DNA of 37,893 bases from Coriobacteriia bacterium (GCA_014859265.1 JACUUN010000012.1:1-37893), one strand, 5' to 3'; shown: positions 1 to 9,625, counted from the first letter of the stretch. Notes: a model not told the origin generated them from the sequence alone. Numbers and translations: made by a program.

Positions 1-255
1 GCCGATGTCAAAGCTCACCTCTCGGAGATCGTCGATCTCGTCGAGGGCCAGCACGAGCGCGTTGTCGTCACCCGGCACGGGCGCCCCGCCGCTGTCATCA
101 TGAGCGTGCAGGACCTCGAGAGCCTCGAGGAGACGCTGGAAATTCTCTCGGTGCCCGGTGCCGTCGAGGAGATTCGTTCCGCCGAGCGCGAGATCGACCG
201 CGGCCAGTACCTGAGCGCTGCCGAACTGCGGGCGAAGTACCTCGACACGGAGTAG
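1..255 (+). CDS. Phd/YefM-family antitoxin, 5' truncated by window edge
   Basis: Frame 1 reads ADVKAHLSEIVDLVEGQHERVVVTRHGRPAAVIMSVQDLESLEETLEIL...AKYLDTE*; the 'TRHGRPAAVIMS..DLESLEETL' pattern is typical of Phd/YefM; stop lies 3 nt before the RelE-like start. Confidence 0.88.
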   Translation, partial: ADVKAHLSEIVDLVEGQHERVVVTRHGRPAAVIMSVQDLESLEETLEILSVPGAVEEIRSAEREIDRGQYLSAAELRAKYLDTE

Positions 256-258
256 CCG

Positions 259-528
259 ATGGTGGCGTACAGGCTGCTAGTCGCTTCATCAGCCGAGCGC
301 ATGCTGCGTCGACTACCCGAGGCCGCCGCCTCGGCGATGGTCGAGTTCATGACCGGCCCGCTCGTGGAGAACCCGACGAGGGTGGGCAAGCCGTTGATGT
401 TCGATCTCGAAGGCTATCTGAGTGCCCGGCGCGGTCCCTACCGCGTCATCTATCGCGTCGATGAAGCCGAGCGCTCCGTCCGCGTCGTCCGTATCGACCA
501 CCGCGCGGACGTGTACCGCACGCGCTGA
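259..528 (+). CDS. RelE/ParE-family toxin
   Basis: 89 aa; 'GPYRVIYRVDEAERSVRVVRIDHRADVYR' is a classical RelE C-terminus; directly follows the Phd-like antitoxin. Confidence 0.9.
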   Translation: MVAYRLLVASSAERMLRRLPEAAASAMVEFMTGPLVENPTRVGKPLMFDLEGYLSARRGPYRVIYRVDEAERSVRVVRIDHRADVYRTR

Positions 529-642
529 GTAGGTCGGCGGCAACGGAGTCGCCGGTAAGACTCTGCACAGAGTCCGGTAAGCCCTCGCTCCTACTCTCGG
601 CTCAGGCGCATCTCGCGCTGCCCCGAGACAGGAGGTGGCCCC

Positions 643-1659
643 ATGACCGGTCGAGATACTGGCCCGAGTCCCGACGTGGTTGACGATGCTCTGTTCGGCG
701 ATGTCGCCGACCTGATCGACCGAGCACGAGCCCGCGCTGCATCGGCGGTCAACACCGAACTCGTGATGCTCTACTGGAGCATCGGCAAGCGCGTAAGGGA
801 GGACGTGCTCGGCGGAGAGCGCGCGGAGTACGGTTCGCAGGTGGTCAAACGCTTGGCGCAACGATTGACTGAGCGTTATGGTCGCGGGTACGGCTGGCGA
901 AACCTAGTTCGGATGGCGAAGTTCGCGGAGCTGTACCCCGAACTAGAGATTTTGTCGCCACTGGCGACCAAATTGACCTGGACCAACATTGCAGAGCTTC
1001 TCACCATCTCCGAGCAGCCTAAACGCGACTTCTACCTCGCGATGTGCGGGCACGAAGGGTGGACCAAGCGCACCTTGCGCGAGCGTGTGTCGAGCAAGCT
1101 CTACGAGCGCACGGTCGCTGCACGCGGTTCGGCCGAAGGCGTCGAGGCCGACATCGCTGCCCTGACCGTGAAGGGTGCGACGGGGCAGGCGATCGTCTTC
1201 CGCGATCCATACATTCTCGACTTCCTCGACCTGCCGCCCCGCCATAGCGAGTCGCAGCTCGAGCAGGCGATACTCGACGAGGTCGAGCGCTTCATGCTCG
1301 AACTCGGCACGGGCTTCACGTTCGTCGCCCGTCAGAAGCGCATCATCGTCGACGGCAAGGACTACCACCTCGATCTGCTCTTCTATCACCGGGGGACGCG
1401 TTGCCTCGTGGCAGTCGAGCTCAAGACCCGGGACCTCGAGCCGGCCGACTTCGGCCAGATGGCGCTCTACCTGCGCTGGCTCGACCGATACGAGCGCCTG
1501 CCGGACGAGGAGCCGCCGGTCGGCATCATCCTCTGTGCGCGCAAGGGCGCCCAGCAGGTCGAACTCCTCGGCCTGGACTCCGGTGAGGTGCGCGCGGCCC
1601 AGTACCTGACGCATGAAGCGCGCGAGCAGCTGCAGCGCAGACTTGCTGCGCTGGAGTGA
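643..1659 (+). CDS. DUF1016 / YhcG-type PD-(D/E)XK nuclease domain protein
   Basis: 338 aa; N-terminal 'NTELVMLYWSIGKRV..EYGSQVVKRLAQRLTERYGRGYGWRNLVRMAKFAELYP' and C-terminal 'YHLDLLFYHRGTRCLVAVELKTRDLEPADFGQM'; SD AGGAGG upstream. Confidence 0.92.
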   Translation: MTGRDTGPSPDVVDDALFGDVADLIDRARARAASAVNTELVMLYWSIGKRVREDVLGGERAEYGSQVVKRLAQRLTERYGRGYGWRNLVRMAKFAELYPELEILSPLATKLTWTNIAELLTISEQPKRDFYLAMCGHEGWTKRTLRERVSSKLYERTVAARGSAEGVEADIAALTVKGATGQAIVFRDPYILDFLDLPPRHSESQLEQAILDEVERFMLELGTGFTFVARQKRIIVDGKDYHLDLLFYHRGTRCLVAVELKTRDLEPADFGQMALYLRWLDRYERLPDEEPPVGIILCARKGAQQVELLGLDSGEVRAAQYLTHEAREQLQRRLAALE

Positions 1660-1733
1660 TCCCGTGCGCCGTCGCTACTTCGCTCTGCGTGTTGGAGGGC
1701 TCGCCGGACTGGCCATCCGTTCCGGGCAGTCGG

Positions 1734-3110
1734 TTACCGCCCGTAGCGCGCCGGGTCCTCGGCGACGTAGTACCGGCGATGGGGGTCGTTGGGTCCGCTG
1801 CCGAGTTCGACCACGAGGCCGAGCTCGACGAGCCGGCGCAGCCGCGTCCGTGTCGCACGCGGAGTGCGCTCGATGTAGACGGCGATCTCGCTCGTAGTGA
1901 GACCGTCGGCTGAGCGGAGCGCTTCGAGGGTTGCGGTGTCGAGCAAGTCGATCTCCGGCACCTCGTCGCGCTCGGCGAACAGTGTCACCCGGAAGTGCGT
2001 CCCGACCTCCTCGAAGAGAGGGGGAGCCATCCCTGCGAGGCGACACGCTTCACGTATCCGGCCGATGCCGCTGCCCCACTGCTCGATCAATCCGAGTTCG
2101 CGGAACACGCGAGCTATCACGCGATTGCGCACCTTCGAGACGCCATCCAGCACGTCGGGTATGGTCAGCCCCGGTACCAGAAGCCCGGGGCTTTCGACCT
2201 CGAGCCGGTCGTCGAAGATGGCGATACGTATGGGGGCGCCGCGCTGCGAGTAGTCTGCATGCACGAGCGCGTTGACGATCGCCTCTCGCACCGCTTCCGG
2301 CGGGTACTCGGGGACCTCTATCCTGCGGGCATCGTCTCGCACCTCGAACGAGAGCGCGGTGTTGCGCCTGACGAACGCCAGCGCATGACCGGCGGCCTGG
2401 ACGGGATAAGCGCGGATGTCGGCGGAGTCCACAATCGTGTGCTTGGTCGTACCCTTGAATCGGCCGGCTTGTACCCATGCATCCGGGAAATGGTCGAGCC
2501 GCTCAGTGCCGAACAGCAGGATCCCGCCTACGGTGGGCGCCACACGCCCCTGGTGGCGCATGGTCAGGCGCAAGGTACGCAGGTCCTCTTTCCGTATCTC
2601 CCGAACGCCGGCGAACGCTTCGCGCACGGCCTCGAGATCGATGACACCGGCTCCGAGATCCGGGACCGGCTGCTCGTCGTAGCTCTCGTTGCGGGCGCTG
2701 CGGGCGAGCTCGGCAGCGAGCCGGGTGTCGGCCTGACGATTGGTCGAGCCGACCCGCACGTAGACGCCTTCCTCGGGACCGATCGAGGTGAGGCAGTACG
2801 GACGCGATGGCCCCGGATGCACACGAAGTGCGATCACGTGCGTATCGCGCCAGGGGACGATGTCGATGTCGGGCAGGACGCGCGGGGTGACGCCGTCGGC
2901 GATGATGCTGGCGAGACGCTCCTCGTCATCGAGAGGGTCGGGTATCCCCAAGACGGTGCCGGAGCGGTCCTCGATGCCAAACACGATGGTCCCCCCAGCC
3001 GTGTTGGCGAAGGCGCAAACGGTCCGCAGGATCGGCAGATGCGAGGAGACATCGCGTTTGAACTCGAGGGTCTTCCCCTCGGGCATGCTGATTACTCCGG
3101 CGAGATCCAT
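1734..3110 (-). CDS. AlbA_2 (Schlafen-like) domain / ATP-binding protein, COG2865-like transcriptional regulator
   Basis: 'EGKTLEFKRDVSSHLPILRTVCAFANTAGGTIVFGIEDRSGTVLGI' AlbA_2 domain, then 'PPEAVREAIVNALVHADYSQRGAPIRIAIFDDRLEVESPG' HATPase-like region and C-terminal winged helix; start set at the ATG at 3110 (MDLAGVISMPEG), just downstream of a TATACT box. Confidence 0.85.
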   Translation of the reverse strand: MDLAGVISMPEGKTLEFKRDVSSHLPILRTVCAFANTAGGTIVFGIEDRSGTVLGIPDPLDDEERLASIIADGVTPRVLPDIDIVPWRDTHVIALRVHPGPSRPYCLTSIGPEEGVYVRVGSTNRQADTRLAAELARSARNESYDEQPVPDLGAGVIDLEAVREAFAGVREIRKEDLRTLRLTMRHQGRVAPTVGGILLFGTERLDHFPDAWVQAGRFKGTTKHTIVDSADIRAYPVQAAGHALAFVRRNTALSFEVRDDARRIEVPEYPPEAVREAIVNALVHADYSQRGAPIRIAIFDDRLEVESPGLLVPGLTIPDVLDGVSKVRNRVIARVFRELGLIEQWGSGIGRIREACRLAGMAPPLFEEVGTHFRVTLFAERDEVPEIDLLDTATLEALRSADGLTTSEIAVYIERTPRATRTRLRRLVELGLVVELGSGPNDPHRRYYVAEDPARYGR

Positions 3111-3239
3111 AGTAGGAAGTATACTCAGAAGTCTCTGAAGCACAAGGGCTTCCGAGTAACTATTCAGCCCTCATCTTGACTGCCCTCCCTCCTCGGCGGT
3201 ATGAATAAACGGTATGAACATCGCGTCGGGGAGGAACCT

Positions 3240-3539
3240 GTGCCCAAGAAAAAGGTCGCCGTCGCGCTCTCGGAGTGGCTGCTCGACGAACTCGACACCG
3301 CAGCGGAGCAGTCGCGGACGAGCCGCAGTGCGCTCGTGGAAGAGGCGCTCGCGGACTACGTGGTGCGTCGGCGCACGCGTGAACGCGACGAGCGCTTTCG
3401 GCGCGAGGCCACGCTCGCGCTCGAGGACATGAAGAGTTTCGCCCGGGAGTACCACGCCGATCCCCGGACCGAGTCCGAGCCGTCCTCGCTCGAGAAGCTA
3501 CGCGCGCTCCGTGCCGAGGGGAGAGGGCTCACGCTGTGA
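3240..3539 (+). CDS. ribbon-helix-helix (CopG/VapB-like) antitoxin
   Basis: VPKKKVAVALSEWLLDELDTAAEQSRTSRSALVEEALADYVVRRR is an RHH signature; GTG start at 3240 preceded by GAGGA; the longer ATG start at 3201 overlaps the putative -10 box. Confidence 0.8.
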   Translation: MPKKKVAVALSEWLLDELDTAAEQSRTSRSALVEEALADYVVRRRTRERDERFRREATLALEDMKSFAREYHADPRTESEPSSLEKLRALRAEGRGLTL

Positions 3540-4000
3540 GCCTACCCGTCTGCGTCCTGGACGCTTCGGTCGGCGTGAAGTGGTTCCGGGACGAGCCCGG
3601 CTCAGAGGAGTCACGCGGCCTCGTCGAAGAGCACATCGCCGGCACGCTGACGATCGTCGTCGACACGCTCTTCTGCTACGAGGTGCTCCGAGCTGCGTCG
3701 CGTGACACCGAGCCGCGGGACGCCACCCGCATCTGGAGCGACCTCGCTCGGCTCGACCTGATCACCGTGCCACTCGGCGAGGAGCTCGTGGCCGCCGCTA
3801 CTGACGCGCGCGCCGACCTCGGGTGCTCGCTCTACGACGCGTTCTCGGCAGGCGTGGCGAGCTTGCTCGGGGCTCCGCTCTACTCGGCGGACGCGCGGGC
3901 ACACGGTGCGCACCCTGGTGTTCGCTTGATCGGTCGCACCCGCTCCCTCACGAAACCGGGTCAGCGGCCAGATGGTTCACGGACGTCCACGTTGGGGTAG
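3536..4000 (+). CDS. PIN-domain VapC-like toxin
   Basis: 'VLDASVGVKWFRDEPGSEES' and 'LGCSLYDAFSAGVASLLGAPLYSADARA' PIN motifs; 4-bp overlap with the RHH gene. Confidence 0.87.
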   Translation: MSLPVCVLDASVGVKWFRDEPGSEESRGLVEEHIAGTLTIVVDTLFCYEVLRAASRDTEPRDATRIWSDLARLDLITVPLGEELVAAATDARADLGCSLYDAFSAGVASLLGAPLYSADARAHGAHPGVRLIGRTRSLTKPGQRPDGSRTSTLG

Positions 4001-4038
4001 TGAGACTTATCGGATGTCGGTGAACGGAGGAGGCCTGC

Positions 4039-4482
4039 ATGAAACCGCTCGCAAGCGTCCGTTCTCCCCGCAGGGGACGGGTTCTGGGAGTCATCGTTGT
4101 GCTCGCGCTGCTGACCGTGCTTCCCGGCTGCGCCTCGCCCCGGCCGCCGGAAACCGATCCGACCATTCGCGGAGTCGTCGTCTCGGTGACCCCGGGTGCG
4201 GAGGGTGGCGTGATTCGCGTCGTCTGGCACGAGTCGCTCGGCGAACCGTACGACCTGGACTCGATAGATGCGACGGTGAACGACGCCACCGGCCTGTTCG
4301 ACCGCGAGGGCAACCCCATCGAGTTCTCGGACATCGAGGTGCGCTACGTCGTCGATGTGTGGGTCTCGGGTCCGATCGCCGAGTCCTACCCGCCACAGGG
4401 TGGCGCTGACGCGGTGCGCGTGATCGGCGAGTTCGACGAGATCCGCCCGCTGCCGATCCCGCCCGGCCTCATCGAGCCGTAA
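4039..4482 (+). CDS. small putative lipoprotein (DUF3221/YobA-like fold possible)
   Basis: N-terminal hydrophobic segment with lipobox 'LPGC'; SD GGAGGAGG; '[18 protein letters not shown]'. Confidence 0.65.
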   Translation: MKPLASVRSPRRGRVLGVIVVLALLTVLPGCASPRPPETDPTIRGVVVSVTPGAEGGVIRVVWHESLGEPYDLDSIDATVNDATGLFDREGNPIEFSDIEVRYVVDVWVSGPIAESYPPQGGADAVRVIGEFDEIRPLPIPPGLIEP

Positions 4483-4513
4483 GCCGCATTCGCCCCGACC
4501 TTCGGAGCCACTC

Positions 4514-6349
4514 ATGCCGAACCGACTTGCCGGCGAGACCAGCCCCTATCTGTTGCAGCACGCGGAGAACCCCGTCGACTGGTATCCGTGGGGGCCGGAG
4601 GCGTTCGAGCGGGCGCGTGCCGAAGACAAGCCGATCTTCCTGAGCGTCGGCTACTCGGCGTGCCACTGGTGTCACGTGATGGAGCGCGAGAGCTTCGAGG
4701 ACCCGCCGACCGCCCTGCTCCTCAACACCAACTTCGTGCCGGTGAAGGTCGATCGCGAGGAGCGTCCGGATGTCGACGCGGTCTACATGGATGCGGTACA
4801 CGCGATCGCCGGGCGCGGTGGCTGGCCGATGAGCGTCTTCCTCACGCCCGAGGGCGAGCCGTTCTACGGCGGGACCTACTTCCCGAAGGACGCCCGCACG
4901 GGCACGCCCTCCTTCAAGGAGGTGCTCGACCAGCTCGCTTCCCTCTGGGAGACGCAGCGCGCCGAGGTGCTCGACGCCGCCACTCGCTTGACTGCGGACA
5001 TGCGGAGCGCCCAGGACATACTCGCCTCCTCGGCCGGTGGCGAACTCCTTGGAGCCGACACGCTGCATGGTGCGGCTACGCGCCTCTCCTACGAGTTCGA
5101 TGAGGATGACGGCGGCTGGGGTGGGCCTCCTAAGTTCCCGCAGCCGATGGTCATCGAGTTCCTCTTGCGTCGCTACCGTCAGACCAATGATGGGCGTTTG
5201 ATGCGAATGGCATCCGAAACGCTCGACGCGATGGCCGCCGGGGGCCTCTTCGACCACCTCGGCGGGGGGTTCCATCGCTACGCGACCGACCTGCGCTGGC
5301 GTATCCCGCACTTCGAGAAGATGCTCACCGACAACGCACAGCTTGCACGCGTCTATCTGAGCGCATGGGAGCTCACGGGACTCGACAGGTATCGGCGCGT
5401 GGCGACCGAGACGCTCGACTACGTGCTGCGGGAGATGACCGATCCTGCGGGCGGTTTCTACTCGGCCCAGGATGCCGACACCGAGGGCGAGGAGGGACGC
5501 TTCTTCGTCTGGACGCCCGTAGAGATCACCGGAGTGCTCAAGGGCACGGCGGAGGGCGCCGACGGCGGAGTCGAACTCTTCCTCAAGGCCTACGGGGTCA
5601 CACCCGAGGGCAACTTCGAGGGCAGCACCGTGCTGCACCTCACACGACCGCTCTCCGAGCTCGCGACTGACACGGGCACCCCTGTCGAGGAGCTGGACTC
5701 CCGGCTCGCGGCGATGCGCGTGCTGCTTTTCGAGGCGCGCGGGCGGCGGATGCGGCCCGCACGTGACGAGAAGGTGCTCGCGGGCTGGAACGGACTTGCA
5801 CTCGGCGCGCTCGCGGTGGCGGCCCGCGTGCTCGACCACGAGGAGTACCGGAGCGCGGCAGAGCGCAATGCACACTTCCTCCTCGGCGAGATGTATACCG
5901 CCGACGGCCGGATATACCGCAGTTGGAAGGACGGGCGGGCTACACTCAACGGTTACCTCGAGGACTACGCGAACTGCGCGGAGGGGCTGCTCGAGCTCTT
6001 CGAGAGCACCGGCGATGAGCGCTGGCTCACCGCCGCCGCAGAGCTCGCCGATGCGATCGTCGAGCATTTCCCCGACCCCGCGGGCGGGTTCTTCGACACC
6101 AGCGACGATCACGAACAACTCATCATCCGCCCGAAAGGCGTGCAGGACGGCGCGGTGCCGTCGGGAGGCTCGATGGCCACCGGCGTGCTGTTGCGGCTCG
6201 CCGTCCGCACTCGCGAGGCCCGCTACGCCGACCCGGCCGCGAACGCGCTGCGCTCGGTCGGCCCGGTCCTCAGCCGGGCGCCGCTCGGATTCGCGAAGTG
6301 GCTGACGGTGTTCGCCGAGTTCCTCGAGGCCCGGGAGCAGATGCGGTAG
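4514..6349 (+). CDS. DUF255 thioredoxin-domain protein (YyaL/SSP411 family)
   Basis: '[63 protein letters not shown]' is diagnostic for the family. Confidence 0.96.
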   Translation: MPNRLAGETSPYLLQHAENPVDWYPWGPEAFERARAEDKPIFLSVGYSACHWCHVMERESFEDPPTALLLNTNFVPVKVDREERPDVDAVYMDAVHAIAGRGGWPMSVFLTPEGEPFYGGTYFPKDARTGTPSFKEVLDQLASLWETQRAEVLDAATRLTADMRSAQDILASSAGGELLGADTLHGAATRLSYEFDEDDGGWGGPPKFPQPMVIEFLLRRYRQTNDGRLMRMASETLDAMAAGGLFDHLGGGFHRYATDLRWRIPHFEKMLTDNAQLARVYLSAWELTGLDRYRRVATETLDYVLREMTDPAGGFYSAQDADTEGEEGRFFVWTPVEITGVLKGTAEGADGGVELFLKAYGVTPEGNFEGSTVLHLTRPLSELATDTGTPVEELDSRLAAMRVLLFEARGRRMRPARDEKVLAGWNGLALGALAVAARVLDHEEYRSAAERNAHFLLGEMYTADGRIYRSWKDGRATLNGYLEDYANCAEGLLELFESTGDERWLTAAAELADAIVEHFPDPAGGFFDTSDDHEQLIIRPKGVQDGAVPSGGSMATGVLLRLAVRTREARYADPAANALRSVGPVLSRAPLGFAKWLTVFAEFLEAREQMR

Positions 6350-6414
6350 CGCGCGGGAGGCTGCCAGCGCGCGGCGTGGACGTGCGGGGCGCTGACGTCG
6401 GGTACACTCTCGGC

Positions 6415-7851
6415 ATGCTCACCCAGCTGATAACGCCGCTCATCGTCATCTACGTTGCCGTGGTGGTCGTCATCCTCATTTACGAGGACCGCGACCCATC
6501 GACCACGCTCGCCTGGCTGCTCATCCTCCTGTTCTTGCCGGTCGTGGGCATCCCGCTCTACTTCTTTGCCGGGCGCGTGTGGCCGTGGAAACGTCACCGG
6601 ACACGCGTCGATGCGGCCAACGCCGCCGAGGCGCACCGGGTGCTGCCGGCGGTCTACGCCGCGCACCAACTCTGGGCCAACGCGCGGCGTGCTCGCTACG
6701 ACGGCACCGACGTCGCCAAGATCATCACGATGATCGAGCGCCAGAGCGACGGGCATCCGATGCCCGCCGAGACGGTCGAGATCTTCACCTCGGGCGCAGA
6801 GAAGTTCGACCGCCTGATCGCCGACATTGAAGCGGCCACAGACCACGTCCACCTGCAGTACTTCATCTGGGAGCGCGACGCGCTCACGGCACGCGTCGCA
6901 GACGTACTGCGTCGCAAGGTGGCCGAGGGTGTGACCGTGCGCGTCATGTACGACTTCGTCGGTTCGCTCACCTACCGCAAGGACGAGCTCAAGACCCTCG
7001 AGCGTGCGGGTGTGCACGTAGGGGCCGACCTCACCAAGTTCAACGAGCTCAACTACCGCAACCACCTCAAGATCGCCGTCATCGACGGGTGCATCGGCTA
7101 TACCGGTGGCATGAACATGGGTCAGGAGTATATCGACGGCGGCGAGCGCTTCGACATGTGGCGCGACACGCACATGCGAGTGAGCGGGCCGTTCGTGGCC
7201 GAACTCCAGCGGCTCTTCGTCGCGCGCTGGTTCTCCAACCGGACCGAGAGCCTGTGGACCGAGCGGTACTTTCCGGTCCAGCGCCTCGCCGACCCCTCCT
7301 CGGCGATCATGCTGCAGCTCGTGCACTCGAGCGTTGGCGACCAGTGGGAGGCGGTGAAGCAGACCTTCCTGCAGGCGGTGGCGAGCGCGGATCGCTCCGT
7401 GCGCATCCAATCGCCGTACTTCGTGCCCGACCAGTCGTTTTACGATACGTTGCTTTCCGTTGGGCTCGCCGGCATCGACGTGCGCTTCATGATGACCGGC
7501 GTGCCCGACAAGAAGATCGCGTTCTGGGCGGCCCGGACGTACTTTCCCAAAGTCGTGGCCTCCGGTGTGCGTGCCTACCAGTACACGGCGGGCTTCTTCC
7601 ACGCCAAGTCCCTCGCGGTCGACTCGATGTTTTGCGCGATCGGCACCGCCAACATCGATGTGCGCTCTTTCAGCCTTCACGATGAGCTCGCGGTCTTCAT
7701 CTACGACGAGGAGATCACCCGTCAGATCGAACTCCATTTCGAGGAGGATCTCTTCTACTGCCGCGAGATCACTGCCGAGGAGCTCCTGGCCGATGGGCGC
7801 CTCTTGCGCTTCCGCAACTCGGTCATGAGGCTTGCCTCGCGAGCGCTGTAG
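6415..7851 (+). CDS. cls: cardiolipin synthase (phospholipase D family)
   Basis: Two N-terminal TM segments and two HKD motifs (HLKIAVIDG; HAKSLAVDS); start at MLTQLITPL rather than the longer ORF start. Confidence 0.93.
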   Translation: MLTQLITPLIVIYVAVVVVILIYEDRDPSTTLAWLLILLFLPVVGIPLYFFAGRVWPWKRHRTRVDAANAAEAHRVLPAVYAAHQLWANARRARYDGTDVAKIITMIERQSDGHPMPAETVEIFTSGAEKFDRLIADIEAATDHVHLQYFIWERDALTARVADVLRRKVAEGVTVRVMYDFVGSLTYRKDELKTLERAGVHVGADLTKFNELNYRNHLKIAVIDGCIGYTGGMNMGQEYIDGGERFDMWRDTHMRVSGPFVAELQRLFVARWFSNRTESLWTERYFPVQRLADPSSAIMLQLVHSSVGDQWEAVKQTFLQAVASADRSVRIQSPYFVPDQSFYDTLLSVGLAGIDVRFMMTGVPDKKIAFWAARTYFPKVVASGVRAYQYTAGFFHAKSLAVDSMFCAIGTANIDVRSFSLHDELAVFIYDEEITRQIELHFEEDLFYCREITAEELLADGRLLRFRNSVMRLASRAL

Positions 7852-7999
7852 GCCCGGCAGGCCTCGGCGCGCAGCGGGGGCCCGGCAATCTCTGTCTCGT
7901 GTGACCGCCGACACGAAGTCGCCTCCCGGTCACGCCGATTCATCCGGTGTAGCTACAGTTCGGCGGCGCGGCGCCTCGCGCCCGAGGGAGGACGAAACC

Positions 8000-8647
8000 A
8001 TGAGGAAGATCGTCGCACTTGGAACACTCATCGCGCTGGTTGCCACGCTTATCGTGCCGACTGTTGCGGTCGCCAGAGGCGGACCGCCCGCGGGCAAGGG
8101 CCCCGGCTTCACGCCGCCGGGTCAGGCGAAGAAGGCGGCACCGAGCGAGGCGAGTGTGGCGGAGGAGGCGGACGAGCCCGCCGACGAGGCACCGTCACCC
8201 GATTCAAAGGAAGCGCGCAAGGCAGAGAAGGCCGAGGGCAAGGCAGCTGCCAAGGCGGAGAAGGCCGCTGCAAGAAGCGTTTCGGAGGGCGCGGAACTCA
8301 GCTCGCTGGATGAGAGCGCGACACCCGATCCCGACGAGGCCGATGAGCCTTCCGATACCGGCAAGATGTTTGGCATAGCCAACGCGCTCTCCCGCATCAT
8401 GGCCAATATCGAGCGCGCCGAGGCCAGGGTTGCGGCCGGTCAGAAGTCTCACGTCCCGACCGGACTGCTCAACGTGCTCTCCAAGTTCCTCGGCTGGCTC
8501 GGCATCGATGCGGAGCCGGAGTCTGACGTGGACGAGCCTGACGTGACCGACCCTGGCGATGAGGGATCCGACGAGGAGACCTCGACCCCGCTTCCCGACG
8601 GTTCAGAGGAAGACACTGTAACCACCGAACCAGAGTTCGAAGAGTAG
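8000..8647 (+). CDS. secreted acidic/low-complexity hypothetical protein
   Basis: Signal peptide 'MRKIVALGTLIALVATLIVPTVAVARG', Ala/Lys/Glu-rich middle, conserved-looking helical block 'GIANALSRIMANIERAEARVAAGQKSHVPTGLLNVLSKFLGWLG', acidic tail; good SD. Confidence 0.7.
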   Translation: MRKIVALGTLIALVATLIVPTVAVARGGPPAGKGPGFTPPGQAKKAAPSEASVAEEADEPADEAPSPDSKEARKAEKAEGKAAAKAEKAAARSVSEGAELSSLDESATPDPDEADEPSDTGKMFGIANALSRIMANIERAEARVAAGQKSHVPTGLLNVLSKFLGWLGIDAEPESDVDEPDVTDPGDEGSDEETSTPLPDGSEEDTVTTEPEFEE

Positions 8648-8672
8648 CCACACTACCTTCCGATGGACCACC

Positions 8673-8696
8673 GAAGGGCCCCGCGAGGGGCCCTTC
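8673..8696 (+). terminator. intrinsic terminator-like hairpin
   Basis: GAAGGGCCCC-GCGA-GGGGCCCTTC, perfect 10-bp stem just after the 8647 stop; weak T tract. Confidence 0.7.
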
Positions 8697-8785
8697 CTCT
8701 TGCCGACCGCCCTCTCAAAACCCGCCCTGCCTGATAGAATGATGCGTCACGCCGCATTGGCCTACGGCACGAATGGAGCTGCCCG

Positions 8786-9406
8786 ATGACCCTCACGCCC
8801 GTCGCACGCCGCATCATGCTCGGCGGCATCATCGTTCTTTTCGGTGTCGTTGGATGGCTTACCTGGACGATGCCGCCCGTGCTGCAGCTCGGAACCCTCG
8901 TGAGGCTCGTGATCTTCCACGGCGCCTCCACCTGGGTGAACATGGCGGCGTTCACGCTGGCAGGCCTCGCAGGCCTCGCATATCTCACAACCTCGCGCGA
9001 CCCGCTCTACCGGGTGGGGAGCGCGTTTCGCTACATAGCGGTTCCGTGGTGGATCATCAACACCGGCCTGGGGCTTCTCTCATCGCGTCTCGCGTGGAAC
9101 GGCATCAACCTTGCCGAGCCACGGCTCCAGGCCACCTTCTGGATCATGCTTGCTGCGGGCATCGTGCTCGCGGTCGACTTCGGCTTCGGCAAGCGCCGGT
9201 GGTCGGCCGCGGCCGACGTCGCGGTGGCAGCCGTGCTTTGGACGCTCATCCTCGGGGCACGCAACTTCGTGCACCCCGACAACCCCGTTATGAACTCTGG
9301 CCCCGAGATCCAGCTGCCCTTCTTCGGCATCGTGGGGTCGCTCTTAGCGGCCACACTGCTCGCGGCGGCCATGATCTTCTCGATGATTCCCGCCGAGGAG
9401 CAGTAG
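8786..9406 (+). CDS. polytopic membrane protein, possibly CcmC/CcsA-like
   Basis: About 6 hydrophobic segments; 'LVRLVIFHGASTWVNMAAF' and 'LILGARNFVHPDNPVM' resemble the His-containing segments of heme-handling CcmC-type proteins; family call tentative. Confidence 0.45.
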   Translation: MTLTPVARRIMLGGIIVLFGVVGWLTWTMPPVLQLGTLVRLVIFHGASTWVNMAAFTLAGLAGLAYLTTSRDPLYRVGSAFRYIAVPWWIINTGLGLLSSRLAWNGINLAEPRLQATFWIMLAAGIVLAVDFGFGKRRWSAAADVAVAAVLWTLILGARNFVHPDNPVMNSGPEIQLPFFGIVGSLLAATLLAAAMIFSMIPAEEQ

Positions 9407-9499
9407 CCGGGCCCGCTTACTGACGGTCCCGCGCGGCATCCGCCTCTTCCGCGCTGAGCCAGGCTGCGCTACGATGCCAGCGACAACTGCATAGATGCG

Positions 9500-9625
9500 T
9501 TGCCCGGTGCCCGCATACTGCGGGAGAATAGGGAAGCCGGTGAGAACCCGGCACGGACCCGCCACTGTGAAGCGGGGCTGGAGAGCAGCCCTCGAAGTCA
9601 GGAGACCTGCCGGGAGACGCGCGAC
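9500..9625 (+). promoter_or_regulatory. cobalamin (B12) riboswitch aptamer
   Basis: Core 'GGTGCCCGCA...GGGAAGCCGGTGAGAACCCGGCACGGACCCGCCACTGTGA' followed by the B12 box 'AGTCAGGAGACCTGCC' (9596-9611); upstream of a BtuFCD-type operon. Confidence 0.95.

Noticed and set aside
1-4000. Integrated mobile element
   Set aside because: Toxin-antitoxin and nuclease genes suggest accessory DNA, but no integrase, transposase, terminal repeats or tRNA att site is visible.
4469-6118. 549-aa minus-strand ORF opposite the DUF255 gene
   Set aside because: High-GC antisense ORF; the plus strand has a diagnostic protein family. Same reasoning applies to 6223..7914 (-), 14890..16215 (+), 18290..19909 (+), 20881..22827 (+) and 1995..3179 (+).
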